NCBI RefSeq assembly: GCF_001411805.1
Contig: NZ_CP007213.1
Span: forward strand, 2,108,001-2,172,000
Length of the DNA: 64,000 nt
Reading direction: 5' to 3'
Origin: Burkholderia plantarii
GTDB lineage: Bacteria > Pseudomonadota > Gammaproteobacteria > Burkholderiales > Burkholderiaceae
In this document: positions 54,001-61,323 of the stretch, piece after piece
Layout of the letters: every line of letters begins with the position of its first letter
Numbering within the stretch: the first letter of the stretch is position 1
The notes under the pieces: generated by a model
What the model saw: the letters and a program-made list of their open reading frames with translations, nothing else
Databases searched by the model: none
Told to the model about the DNA's origin: nothing
Program-made: the position numbers and the translations under genes

Positions 54001-54623
54001 ATCGTCCCAGGCCGCGTCGCGGCCGCGCGCGAGACCAGTTCGGGCAGCGACGGCTCGCCGGGCCGGTTCGCCGTGTTCAGGTTCGACGCGTGCCAGCCGG
54101 CCAGCCGGTCCAGATCGAGCGCCAGCGCCAGGTCGCCGGACGGCAGCGCGCGCGGTGCCTCGGCCGGCTCGCAAAGGTCACGCGCGATCCGGCTCGTCAC
54201 TTCGTGCAACAGCTCGACCACGGCGGCCGCCAGCGTGTCGGCCAGGTCGGCGCCGTTGCGCGCCGCCTCGAGCAGCAGCGTGTCCTCGGCCAGCACGCGC
54301 GCGTCGCCGGGCGCGACCTCGGTCAGCCAGGCGATGCGTGCGCGCCGCGGCGGGAACGCGTCGCCCGTGATCTCGCAGCGCAGCGGCCGCGCGTTCGCGC
54401 AGGCGAGCGCCGGGTCCGGCTCGCCGCAGGCGATCCACCATTCGGCCGCGTCGAGCAGCGGGCCGGGCGCCGGCACCGGCAGCAGCAGCGCGCCGGCCGC
54501 CTCGCGCAACGGGCCGTCGCGGCCGTCCGCGATGCCGACCTGATGGCCGGTTTCCTCGAGTTCAGCGGCGAGCCGGGCCGCCAGGCGGGTCTGCCCGCCG
54601 ATCGCTATGTTGATCGCTTTCAT
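51045..54623 (-). CDS. hamD: NRPS with adenylation, carrier and thioester-reductase domains, HamD/MgoA/PvfC type
   Basis: This single-module synthetase is 1192 aa long. Residues 1-170 form a Rossmann-like N-terminal region (INIAIGGQTRLAARLAAELEETGHQVG) resembling a degenerate formyltransferase domain. The adenylation domain follows with A3 YTSGSTGVPKG near 351, IYGPTECTV, MYRTGD, GRRDTQLKIRGFRVEPGE and NGKIDR. The carrier serine lies in FFELGGHSLL near 736. A terminal reductase has LLTGANGFLGTFLL near 813 and YNLTKW near 972. There is no condensation domain. My hand-aligned specificity residues are D-A-L-F-V-G-I-V-L, which suggest a branched hydrophobic residue such as Val or Leu. The enzyme loads the amino acid and releases it reductively after N-oxidation. 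An acidic insert (EADSEADGDGDEGN) lies just before A3. Confidence 0.87.
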   Translation of the reverse strand: MKAINIAIGGQTRLAARLAAELEETGHQVGIADGRDGPLREAAGALLLPVPAPGPLLDAAEWWIACGEPDPALACANARPLRCEITGDAFPPRRARIAWLTEVAPGDARVLAEDTLLLEAARNGADLADTLAAAVVELLHEVTSRIARDLCEPAEAPRALPSGDLALALDLDRLAGWHASNLNTANRPGEPSLPELVSRAAATRPGTIALVAPDGVLTYRALVARAMRLATRLAARREPPRVVAVRLDKGVALYPALVGVLGSGATCVPLDPAFPAERTRTILRESGADAIVVDAGFDPALLDGAGIELIHYDAGSEADSEADGDGDEGNHDARWPIEADAGRAARCAVAIYTSGSTGVPKGVMLSHRNIVHFCHWYRDYVSLDAASRVLQFSTVAFDASLLDMFPTWLAGALLVVPAESQRRELDALAALVAETRITHAFLPPALLAALPSCEWPSLAHLVTGGDVCDPDTIARWSAGRRLHNIYGPTECTVLATTGELRAGDSNRRIGLPITNARCYVLAAGDRPARTGEEGELCIAGAGVGLGYLGQPALSAERFVADPFGETPAATMYRTGDIACWEPDGTLRYVGRRDTQLKIRGFRVEPGEIENAALAVGLYRQCAVVADERKRIRLFAARPVDANATPEALRDALAAALPDYMVPYDVTALDVFPATANGKIDRAALARLPLSRAGADAHEPPRGPLEIRLAAMWAALLELAPGEIGRDDSFFELGGHSLLVSRLMLAVKRELGGNAALARFMERPTVAALAALLTDDTLQRGANVPPRVHEDRRLPDDVRPAADQAAGEGPGALLLTGANGFLGTFLLSELVSRTSQTVYCIVRGEDDATARRRLDEAALVNGLGHLCGHPRVRVLRGELGAPRLGLADEPWRQLAAEVGVIYHNGAHVNHVYDYPFLHAENVGSTLELLRLSCLGRRKSLHFVSTLSAASAIDAAGRLPEANPSDTGPAYVNNGYNLTKWVSEHLVAEAAARGIDTTILRPGNITGHAQSGLCQPGRNRILLLLKGSIQLGYAPLASEGGQFDLSPVDCLARAIVACTLDAERSERVFHLHNPAPLDWAGYLRALAGRGYRLEFESQDSWRERLLSIDETNALFDVVAFYLDDRQDDIGDMSVIDHARTGAVLRRLGVSYPDKDERLLAAHFGYLVECGFLPPPPEPAASHEDAARRDPEPAW

Positions 54624-54632
54624 CGCCGCCGC

Positions 54633-55559
54633 TCACAGGTAATCGGACAACGCCGCGCGGGTCGGCGCGTGATCCAGCAGCCCGCTCATCTCGAAGAACT
54701 GCCGGATGTTGACGATCATCGGATGCTGGCTCGTGATCGGATACGCGCCGACCATGTCGGCCGCGATCCGTGCTCGGGTTCCGGCGGGCAGATCGAGCGA
54801 CTCGATCAGCCGGCGGTCGAACTGCAGTTGCAGGTCGGCGCTCAGGTACTCCTGCAGGAAGCACGGCAGCCCCTCGCCGAGCGCGAGCCGCGTGCTTTCG
54901 TCGATCTGCGACCAGTAGAGTTTGACGAGACTGATCCAGAAGCTCGAATGGCGCCCCTCGTCGGCCAGATGGTCGGACATCACGCCCTTCACCGAGCGCT
55001 TGAGCGTGGCGTCGCGCGCGAACGCGGCGACCTCGGCCGTGACGGTATTCTCGGAGATCGCCACGCAGAGCAGGTCCATGCCGTCGCGATGGGCCGGCCC
55101 GACGCGCTCGATCGCGCGCGGGATCGCGCGTGACAGCTCGATCTCCTGGTTCGGCGGCAGCGGCGCGATGCCGGTGCTCTCCTCCACCTGCCGCAGGTAG
55201 TCCATCGCCACGTAGGCGTGGTAATCCTCGTCGATCACCACCGTCATCGCGTCCTGGCGGCAGGCGAACGGGAACGGATGCGCGAAGCGTCCGCGCGCGA
55301 TGCGCAGCGCCGTCGCGTTGACGATCTCCGTCTCGAAGATGATCACGTCCTGGATGTACTTGTAGAAGCTCTGCAGCAGCACGTAGTCGCGCACCGCGTC
55401 GCCCGCGTCGACGATCGCGGGATGCGCGCAGAGCGGCTGGCGATCGATCGGGTAATAGTGCAGCGCGTCGTCCTCCACGACGCGGCGCGGGCGCGAGCGC
55501 ACCGTCGCGCGCGCCTCCCAGCGATCGGCGTGGCTGACGTAGGGCGTGGCGGCGGTCAT
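54633..55559 (-). CDS. hamC: AurF-like diiron N-oxygenase, HamC/MgoC/PvfB type
   Basis: This 308-aa ferritin-like diiron oxygenase shows the AurF ligand pattern: Glu in VIIFETEIVNATA, ExxH in IDEDYHAYVAM, Glu in AISENTVTAEV, and HxxxExxH in SDHLADEGRHSSFW. AurF-type enzymes oxidise amines to hydroxylamine or nitro groups. In this pathway it is thought to N-oxidise the amino acid on the carrier protein. ATG 55559 overlaps the hamB stop (ATGA), and the NRPS gene follows after 9 bases, so the set is tightly coupled. Confidence 0.88.
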   Translation of the reverse strand: MTAATPYVSHADRWEARATVRSRPRRVVEDDALHYYPIDRQPLCAHPAIVDAGDAVRDYVLLQSFYKYIQDVIIFETEIVNATALRIARGRFAHPFPFACRQDAMTVVIDEDYHAYVAMDYLRQVEESTGIAPLPPNQEIELSRAIPRAIERVGPAHRDGMDLLCVAISENTVTAEVAAFARDATLKRSVKGVMSDHLADEGRHSSFWISLVKLYWSQIDESTRLALGEGLPCFLQEYLSADLQLQFDRRLIESLDLPAGTRARIAADMVGAYPITSQHPMIVNIRQFFEMSGLLDHAPTRAALSDYL

Positions 55560-55942
55560 CGCGCGTCCTCCCGGTGGCCGTAATAGTGGATCTCCAGCAG
55601 CAGGCAGCCCGCGTCGCTGCACAGCGGGCCGTGCGGCGTGCCGGCCGGGCGCACGAAATAGCTGCCCGGCTGGTAGGTCTCGAAACGCACCTGGGACCCC
55701 ACGTCGTAGCGGCTCTGGTCGCCGGTGATCAGGTAGACCTCCTCGTGGTAGTCATGCACGAACGGCACCAGCGTGCCGCGGCCCGGCGCGAAGCGCACGA
55801 TGCGCGTGCGCATGCCGCGCTTCGCGTGCTCGTCGAGCGTATCGACCAGCACCACCTGGTCGATGCCCTCGTCGAAATGCGGCGGGTGCTCCCAGTCGAG
55901 CGCGCCGAAGTCGACGATCTTCTCGATCAGCGCGGGCTTCAT
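55556..55942 (-). CDS. hamB: Small cupin protein, HamB type
   Basis: This 128-aa single-domain cupin has metal-site motif [17 protein letters not shown] and second motif [18 protein letters not shown]. Small cupins in N-N bond-forming pathways have been shown or proposed to take part in N-oxygenation or N-N coupling, which fits the diazeniumdiolate group. ATG 55942 overlaps the hamA stop by four bases and its stop overlaps the hamC start by four. The core mgo operon of Pseudomonas, as I recall, lacks this gene, so its presence favours a ham-type rather than mgo-type cluster. Confidence 0.82.
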   Translation of the reverse strand: MKPALIEKIVDFGALDWEHPPHFDEGIDQVVLVDTLDEHAKRGMRTRIVRFAPGRGTLVPFVHDYHEEVYLITGDQSRYDVGSQVRFETYQPGSYFVRPAGTPHGPLCSDAGCLLLEIHYYGHREDAR

Positions 55943-56721
55943 GCCGTCACCAGCTTGCGCGTCTCGCCGAGGTGCGCGAGCAGGCCGTCCCACAGCCGCA
56001 GGCGTTCCTCGATCGCGTCCAGGCCGGCCTGCAGCGCCTCCTCGAACTTCGCCGGATCGCCGCCCGCGGCTTCGCGGATCATGGCGCGCGCGGCCGGGCC
56101 GTGCTCGCCCGAATCGACCTCGATATGGCGATCGAGGTAGTAGGCCAGCAGCGGGATCGATTCGCGGTCGATCTTCCATTCGTCGAGCAGCGTGCGGAAC
56201 ATGTCCGGGATCACGTTCTCGCGGCCGTAGAAGAAGTTGCCGAGCACCTGATGCGTCTCGCCGGCCGTGCAGGCGTTGAGCGTGGCTTCGACGAAGCGCG
56301 CCACCGGCGCCGGCGCATCCACCGTCTTCAGCGCCGCCGACACCGAGAAGCCCGAGCGCACCAGCGCGATCATCTCCTCGATGCGCGCCGTCGAGGCGCC
56401 GACCTCGCGCATCGAGTGCAGATACAGGTCGTAGTGGCTCATGTGGCCTTTCGGCGTTTCATCGGATTCCTCACCAAGCACGATCTCGTTGATCAGGCGC
56501 GCGGCGTTCGGATTCGCGGGCGCGACCCACGGCAGCGTGACGGTGGTCAGGTCGAGCTGCAGCCGCTTGACGAGCGACATGAAATCCCACACCGCGAACA
56601 CGTGCCATTCCATGAAGACACGCAGCTCGTCGATGGTCCGGATCGATCCGAATACCGGGTGATGCGCGAGGCGCTCGTGCTGCTCGCTGATTTTCCGTTC
56701 CAATGCTTCGACTTGATTCAC
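55939..56721 (-). CDS. hamA: Heme-oxygenase-like (DUF3050) diiron protein, HamA/MgoB/PvfA type
   Basis: This 260-aa all-helical protein is of the DUF3050/heme-oxygenase-like diiron oxidase group. Likely ligands are in [45 protein letters not shown] and [20 protein letters not shown]. The start is taken as GTG 56721 with GAGGAG 7 bases upstream; an upstream in-frame ATG-like start at 56772 lacks a binding site. It is the first gene of the operon. The family acts in diazeniumdiolate signal formation together with the AurF-like enzyme. A 725-base gene-free, AT-richer leader precedes it. Confidence 0.84.
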   Translation of the reverse strand: MNQVEALERKISEQHERLAHHPVFGSIRTIDELRVFMEWHVFAVWDFMSLVKRLQLDLTTVTLPWVAPANPNAARLINEIVLGEESDETPKGHMSHYDLYLHSMREVGASTARIEEMIALVRSGFSVSAALKTVDAPAPVARFVEATLNACTAGETHQVLGNFFYGRENVIPDMFRTLLDEWKIDRESIPLLAYYLDRHIEVDSGEHGPAARAMIREAAGGDPAKFEEALQAGLDAIEERLRLWDGLLAHLGETRKLVTA

Positions 56722-57445
56722 GGCACTCTCCTCTCGGTGTCCAATCAGGCAAAAACCAGATGTTCCGAACAACGTCGCCGACCACTGTTTCGCGGCTTCG
56801 CCATCGGGCGTTCAACAATAACGAGCGTTGATACTAAATAACCGCACAAAACCGCGCCTATCCGGATCGGACATCCTCATATTCTTTCCGGACCAGATTT
56901 TCACGGACCGCCCGCAGAGCCCCACCGGACTTGAAGTTCAGCCAATTCACGCCAAATCGCCGGGATTTGACACGAATGCCTCCGGCTGAATAGCATAGAT
57001 GTCGACGTCCGAAAAAATGAAACTGACGATTCGACTTTTCAATCAATTAAAACCGGGCCAAAAATCACGATAAATATTTGAATGAATTCGGCGGGCGTGG
57101 CGGCCCCCGGCGATATCGGACCACCGCGGCTTGTCGTGCGGGTGAGGAAGAAACGGGAAAACCGGCGTGCAGCACCGGTTCCAGGCACGCGTCACGGCGC
57201 TGCCGCGCAAGCGCGCGGCGGCGCGGCGGCCGGCGCAACGGAAACGCACGACGGCAACATGGCGCCGGCGCGGCGGCCGCGTCGACGAGGTGCTTCGTGG
57301 TACGAACGGAATGGCCGGCGCGCACGCAACGGTCGCGCTGGTCGCGCTGGTCGCGTCAGGGTGGCGCGATGCGCGAGCGCGCGGGGATCGGCGAACGCGT
57401 TTGCAGGCGCAACGGCAGGCGCGAACGCCGGGGCGTCCTCGACGC
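56722..57445. other. AT-richer gap upstream of hamA (promoter region; expected site of hamG-hamF)
   Basis: There is no gene in these 724 bases. From about 56800 to 57085 the sequence is much more AT-rich than the rest of the window, with segments such as AATAACGAGCGTTGATACTAA and TCAATTAAAAC. This should hold the ham promoter. In the B. cenocepacia arrangement as I recall it, hamG and hamF lie between the AraC gene and hamA, exactly where this gap is. I see no remnant of either gene here. Confidence 0.6.
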
Positions 57446-58282
57446 TCAGCGCGCGGCGTCCTCCGGGGTCGCGAAGTACTGGCTCGGCGCCACGCCGAAC
57501 GCGCGCTTGAACGTCGCCGCGTAGGTGGTCGGGCTGCGATAGCCGACCTGATGCGCGACCTGCGTGACCGGCATGCCGTCGGCCAGCAGCGCGAGCGACA
57601 TCGACAGCCGCAGTTGCTGGCGCCACGCGGCGACGCTCATGCCGGTCGCCTGGCGAAACAGCCGGGCCAGATGGCGCGCGCTTAGCGCGACGTCGCTGGC
57701 CAGCGTATCGAGCGGCAGATCGCAATACGGCTCGCGCTGCAGCCGCTCGCACAACTTCAGCAGGCGGCGGTCGCGCGGCATCGGCAGCGACAGCGGGAGC
57801 TGCGCCTGCTGCTGCAGTTCGTCGATGCAAAGGCGCGCCACCGGATCGTGGGCGCGCTCGCAGTCGAGCGGCGCATCGACCCGGCTCGCCAGTTCGCGCA
57901 GCAGCGGCGAGACGGCCATCGCGCTCAGCTGCGCGGGCAGCCGCGCGCCGAGCGTGGCACCCACGTAGAGCGCGCAGATCCGCACGTCTCCCAGCGCGCG
58001 GATCGCATGCACGGTGCGCGGCGGAATCCAGATCGCGCGCAGCGGCGGCACGATCCAGCACCGCCCGTCGATGTCGATCACCAGCACGCCGCGCGTCGTG
58101 AACAGCAGTTGCCCGTACGCGTGCGCGTGCGGCGCGTACTCGATCGCAACCGGCAGCCCCGCACCGGCGCCAGGCGCGCGCGGCGTCGCGATCGCACGAA
58201 TGCCGCCCGCCGGAAACGCGTGCATCGCGTTGGGGTGGAGCGTGCTGCGCGATCGAATGGGCAAGTCGGAAACGCTCGTCAT
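57446..58282 (-). CDS. AraC-family regulator upstream of the ham operon
   Basis: This 278-aa regulator has an N-terminal cupin-like sensor domain (IEYAPHAHAYGQLLFTTRGVLVIDIDGRCWIVPPLRAIWIPPRTVHAI). A C-terminal AraC domain follows (LDTLASDVALSARHLARLFRQATGMSVAAWRQQLRLSMSLALLADGMPVTQVAHQVGYRSPTTYAATFKRAFGVAPSQYF). The likely start is ATG 58282; an in-frame codon at 58384 is less likely. It is transcribed toward hamA and divergently from the LuxR gene. This is the layout of BCAM0189 beside cepR2 and the ham cluster in B. cenocepacia, where the AraC protein is known as a regulator of that cluster (recalled, not checked). Confidence 0.86.
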   Translation of the reverse strand: MTSVSDLPIRSRSTLHPNAMHAFPAGGIRAIATPRAPGAGAGLPVAIEYAPHAHAYGQLLFTTRGVLVIDIDGRCWIVPPLRAIWIPPRTVHAIRALGDVRICALYVGATLGARLPAQLSAMAVSPLLRELASRVDAPLDCERAHDPVARLCIDELQQQAQLPLSLPMPRDRRLLKLCERLQREPYCDLPLDTLASDVALSARHLARLFRQATGMSVAAWRQQLRLSMSLALLADGMPVTQVAHQVGYRSPTTYAATFKRAFGVAPSQYFATPEDAAR

Positions 58283-58403
58283 GATCGGATCTACCGGAGG
58301 TGAAATCAGAAAGCACGGCAACGGCTGAAGCCGTCTGGCACACGGCTCGCCGAGGACAGAACGCGAGCCGCCGCCATTAAACATGTATTTGCAACTGCTT
58401 TAA

Positions 58404-58423
58404 AACTGCCCTTTTGAACAGGA
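58404..58423. promoter_or_regulatory. Candidate lux box AACTGCCCTTTTGAACAGGA
   Basis: The 20-base site fits the lux-box core CTG-N10-CAG and keeps A at position 1 and GG-like flank on the right. It lies 50 bases before the LuxR start in the LuxR-AraC divergent region. A second element, ACGGCT-GA-AGCCGT (58321-58334), is a 6-2-6 inverted repeat in the same region. Either could be the site of the LuxR or AraC protein. Confidence 0.4.
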
Positions 58424-58473
58424 TGAGCGGATCGCCATGCACGATGCCCGCCACATGCCCGAGGATTTTCCCC

Positions 58474-59187
58474 ATGGATTTGACGACGCTTTACGAGTGC
58501 TTCGAGGCGCTGCAGCGCGCCCTGACGGCGGACACCGCACTCGATGCCATCACCACGGCCGCGGCCGCGCTCGGCTTCCCGCATTGCCTGTACCGGCTGC
58601 GCCGCACGCTGCCGCTCGCGCGCCCCGAGGTGCGCTTCGTCGGCAATCACCCGGTCGCATGGGAACGCGGTTACGAGAAGTTCGGCTACGTCGCGATCGA
58701 CCCCGTGATGCGGCGCCTCGCAAACGATCCACGGCCGGTGGTCTGGAATTCGCTCGACGAGCGCGGCGACGCCGCGTTCTGGGACGACGCGGCGCGCCAC
58801 GGCCTGCGATATGGCTGGTCGCACGGCTGCTTCGATCGCACCGGCAACCTGGGCGTGCTGACGCTGGCCCGCGATACGGCGCCGCTCGACGCCGAGGAAA
58901 GCGCGCAGTTATACGCGCCGTGCGCGAGCCTCGCGCTGGCCGCGCATGCGTACCTGATGCCGCGCCTGGCGGCACCGGCCGGGCCGCCGGACGGCGGGCT
59001 GACCTTGCGTGAACGTGAGGTGCTGACGTGGACGGCCGACGGCAAGACGGCCTATGAGATCGGCAGGATCGTCGGGATTACCGAACGTACCGTGAAGTTT
59101 CACTTGCAGAACGCGGTCATGAAACTGGATGCGATGAACAAGACGCATGCCGCCGCCAAGGCGGCCATGCTGAGGCTGCTGCCGTGA
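58474..59187 (+). CDS. Orphan LuxR-family quorum-sensing regulator (CepR2-like)
   Basis: This 237-aa LuxR protein has an N-terminal autoinducer-binding domain. Conserved aromatic and acidic positions are in ERGYEKFGYVAIDPVMRR, VWNSLDE and WSHGCFDRTGNLGVLTLAR. The C-terminal GerE helix-turn-helix is LTLREREVLTWTADGKTAYEIGRIVGITERTVKFHLQNAVMKLDAMNKTHAAAKA. No LuxI synthase gene is in the window. ATG 58474 follows GAGGA. Divergence from the AraC gene next to ham genes matches B. cenocepacia CepR2, an unpaired LuxR regulator reported to act on that cluster. It ends before a double hairpin. Confidence 0.87.
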   Translation: MDLTTLYECFEALQRALTADTALDAITTAAAALGFPHCLYRLRRTLPLARPEVRFVGNHPVAWERGYEKFGYVAIDPVMRRLANDPRPVVWNSLDERGDAAFWDDAARHGLRYGWSHGCFDRTGNLGVLTLARDTAPLDAEESAQLYAPCASLALAAHAYLMPRLAAPAGPPDGGLTLREREVLTWTADGKTAYEIGRIVGITERTVKFHLQNAVMKLDAMNKTHAAAKAAMLRLLP

Positions 59188-59189
59188 GC

Positions 59190-59250
59190 GCGCGACGCAT
59201 CCTTCGCGGGATGCGTCGCGCCGCCCGGCGGCCTTCATGCCGCCGGGCGG
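59190..59250. terminator. Two adjacent hairpins between convergent luxR and leuA
   Basis: The first stem pairs 59190-59202 with 59209-59221 (13 bp, 6-base loop). The second pairs 59221-59232 with 59239-59250 (12 bp, 6-base loop). They share one base and fill the gap between the two convergent stop codons. Neither has a T-tract. They are probably a bidirectional terminator. Confidence 0.65.
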
Positions 59251-59264
59251 CCGGATGCCGACGC

Positions 59265-60977
59265 TCAGGCCACTTCGCTCGCGGCCGGCTGCACGGCGAA
59301 GAAGCCGTCCCGCGCCGCCTGGTCGGCGCGAGCGTAGGCGCGGTTGATGCCGCTGATCACGGCGCGGATCGACGCGGTGGTCAGGTTCGCGTCGATGCCG
59401 ACGCCGAACGCGCTGCCCGGCACGCCCTCGCCCGCCAGTTCCGCGATCGCCACCGCCTTCGCGTCGGCGCCCTGCGACAGCGCGCGTTCCTCGTAGTGCT
59501 GGATGCGCAGCGGCGTGCGCAGCGCGTTCATCAGCGCGTCGAGCGGGCCGTTGCCCTCGCCGCGCAGTTCGCGCCGCTCGCCGTGGATCTCGGCGCTCAG
59601 CACGATCAGCTCGCGGCCGTCGCGCTCGCTCAGCTCATGGCCGACGTAGCGCAGCGGCGCCTGGTTCGCGACGTACTCGGATTCGAACAGCGCCCAGATC
59701 TGCGCGGCCGAGACTTCCTGGCCGCTCTCGTCGGTCAGGCGCTGCACGGCGCCGCTGAAATCCACCTGCAGGCGGCGCGGCAGCACCACGCCGTAGCCCT
59801 GTTCGAGCAGGTAGGCGATGCCGCCCTTGCCCGACTGGCTGTTGACGCGAATGATCGAATCATAGGCGCGGCCGAGATCGCTCGGATCGATCGGCAGGTA
59901 CGGCACTTCCCAGACCGCGTCGGGGCGCTGCACCGCGAAGCCCTTCTTGATCGCGTCCTGGTGCGAGCCCGAGAACGCCGTGAAGACCAGATCGCCGACA
60001 TACGGATGACGCGGATGCACCGGCAGCTGCGTGCATTCCTCGGAGGTGCGCGCGATGGTGTTGATCTGCGAGAAATCGAGGCCCGGATCGACGCCCTGCG
60101 TGTAGAGGTTCAGCGCGAGCGTGACCAGGTCGACGTTGCCGGTGCGCTCGCCGTTGCCGAACAGGCAGCCCTCGATGCGATCGGCGCCGGCCATCACGGC
60201 CAGCTCGGCCGCCGCCACCGCGGTGCCGCGGTCGTTGTGCGGATGCACCGACAGGATCAGCGAATCGCGGCGCGCGAGATTGCGGTGCATCCACTCGATC
60301 TGGTCGGCGTAGTAGTTCGGCGTGCCCACCTCGACGGTGGCCGGCAGGTTCACGATCGACTTGCGCCCGGGCGTCGGCTGCCAGACGTCGAACACCGCGT
60401 CGCAGACTTCCTTGGCGAAATCGAGTTCGGTCGCCGTGAAGGTTTCCGGGCTGTATTGGAGCGTGAACTGCGTGTCGGTGGCCGCGTCGGCCAGCCGCTT
60501 GATGGTGCGCGCCGCGTTCACCGCCAGCTGCTTCACGCCCTCGCGCTCGAGGCCGAACACGATGCGGCGGAATTCGGGCGCGGTCGCGTTGTAGAGGTGG
60601 ACGATCGCGCGCCTGGCGCCGCGCAGCGACGCGAAGGTGCGCTCGATCAGGTCGTCGCGCGCCTGCGTCAGCACTTCGATCGTCACGTCGTCGGGAATGT
60701 GGCCGCCCTCGATCAGCTCGCGCACGAAATTGAAATCGGTGTCCGAGGCCGACGGGAACGCCACCTCGATTTCCTTGAAGCCGATCGCGACCAGCGTCTT
60801 GAACATGCGCATCTTGCGCGCCGCGTCCATCGGCTCGAACAGCGCCTGGTTGCCGTCGCGCAGGTCGGTGCTCATCCAGATCGGCGCGCGCGTGATGGTG
60901 CGCGACGGCCACTGGCGATCGGTCAGGTTGATCGGCGTGAACGGGCGGTACTTGGTGGCGGGGTTCTTGAGCATCAT
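59265..60977 (-). CDS. leuA: 2-Isopropylmalate synthase, long form (LeuA)
   Basis: This 570-aa enzyme condenses 2-oxoisovalerate with acetyl-CoA, the first committed step of leucine synthesis. It has the catalytic start [64 protein letters not shown] with the metal HxH-type segment, and [16 protein letters not shown]-terminal LeuA allosteric domain runs from about residue 440. Length and [10 protein letters not shown] at the N-terminus mark the long LeuA form. GAGGA lies 6 bases before ATG 60977; a second ATG follows at once. Its transcript has a roughly 300-base leader with a Leu-rich peptide ORF, so attenuation by leucine supply is expected. Confidence 0.93.
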   Translation of the reverse strand: MMLKNPATKYRPFTPINLTDRQWPSRTITRAPIWMSTDLRDGNQALFEPMDAARKMRMFKTLVAIGFKEIEVAFPSASDTDFNFVRELIEGGHIPDDVTIEVLTQARDDLIERTFASLRGARRAIVHLYNATAPEFRRIVFGLEREGVKQLAVNAARTIKRLADAATDTQFTLQYSPETFTATELDFAKEVCDAVFDVWQPTPGRKSIVNLPATVEVGTPNYYADQIEWMHRNLARRDSLILSVHPHNDRGTAVAAAELAVMAGADRIEGCLFGNGERTGNVDLVTLALNLYTQGVDPGLDFSQINTIARTSEECTQLPVHPRHPYVGDLVFTAFSGSHQDAIKKGFAVQRPDAVWEVPYLPIDPSDLGRAYDSIIRVNSQSGKGGIAYLLEQGYGVVLPRRLQVDFSGAVQRLTDESGQEVSAAQIWALFESEYVANQAPLRYVGHELSERDGRELIVLSAEIHGERRELRGEGNGPLDALMNALRTPLRIQHYEERALSQGADAKAVAIAELAGEGVPGSAFGVGIDANLTTASIRAVISGINRAYARADQAARDGFFAVQPAASEVA

Positions 60978-61190
60978 GATCGGTCCTCGGTCAGGTTTTC
61001 GTAAGCGTCGCGGCGGGCCGGGAATCCGGGGTACGGATCGGGAAACACGCGCGACGATGAAACGGCACAACGGCAAAGCGGCGAATACTGGCTGGCCTTG
61101 GGGGTTGTGCGACGGGAACCTGGAGGGAGAATCAATGCGGGCACCGGTCGACAACCGGGGCCAGGCGTGATGCGGGGAAACGCTGGCGCT

Positions 61191-61286
61191 TCAGGAACGA
61201 AGCAGGGAGAACGCGCGCAGCCGCAGACCTAGCCCGGATAGCGGGGCTAGTAGTCGTAGCGAGAAAAGGATCTGGGCGGCTTGCAT
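61191..61286 (-). CDS. Leucine-rich leader peptide upstream of leuA (attenuator ORF)
   Basis: A 31-codon ORF starts ATG CAA GCC GCC CAG and ends with TGA at 61191-61193. Ten of its 31 residues are leucine, and five of these use CTA, a codon rarely used by the neighbouring GC-rich genes. Three CTA codons fall in a cluster of four (CTA CGA CTA CTA) at codons 10-13. The ATG lies 7-8 bases after the predicted -10 element, so the message would begin at or within a base or two of the ATG. There is no ribosome binding site, so it is probably translated as a leaderless message. A 7-8-7 hairpin covers codons 13-20. These are the features of a leuL-type attenuation leader. It is too short for usual gene calling. 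Confidence 0.82.
   Translation of the reverse strand: MQAAQILFSLRLLAPLSGLGLRLRAFSLLRS
61229..61250 (-). promoter_or_regulatory. Hairpin within the leuA leader ORF
   Basis: CTAGCCC and GGGCTAG (61229-61235 and 61244-61250) form a 7-bp stem with an 8-base loop. On the transcript the arms carry leucine CTA codons of the leader ORF. A ribosome paused at the earlier CTA codons would open this stem. No U-tracted terminator is seen in the 210 bases before leuA, so the downstream effect may be Rho-dependent or act on translation. Confidence 0.6.
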
Positions 61287-61293
61287 GGCCGCA

Positions 61294-61323
61294 ATAAAAC
61301 CACGCCGGGCACCCCGCTGTCAA
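61294..61323 (-). promoter_or_regulatory. leuA: Predicted leuA promoter (TTGACA-N18-TTTTAT)
   Basis: On the minus strand a perfect -35 TTGACA (61323-61318) is followed after 18 bases by TTTTAT (61299-61294; four of six consensus bases). The transcription start would fall near 61287-61286, at the ATG of the leader peptide. Confidence 0.75.

Noticed and set aside
57043..57325. Small open frames in the ham upstream region
   Set aside because: They are Arg-rich, lack ribosome binding sites and overlap one another on both strands.
61132..61323. 63-codon minus-strand frame over the leuA leader as a gene
   Set aside because: It begins inside the predicted -35 element, upstream of the transcription start, so it cannot be translated from the leuA message. 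The Leu-rich frame starting at 61286 is the meaningful one.
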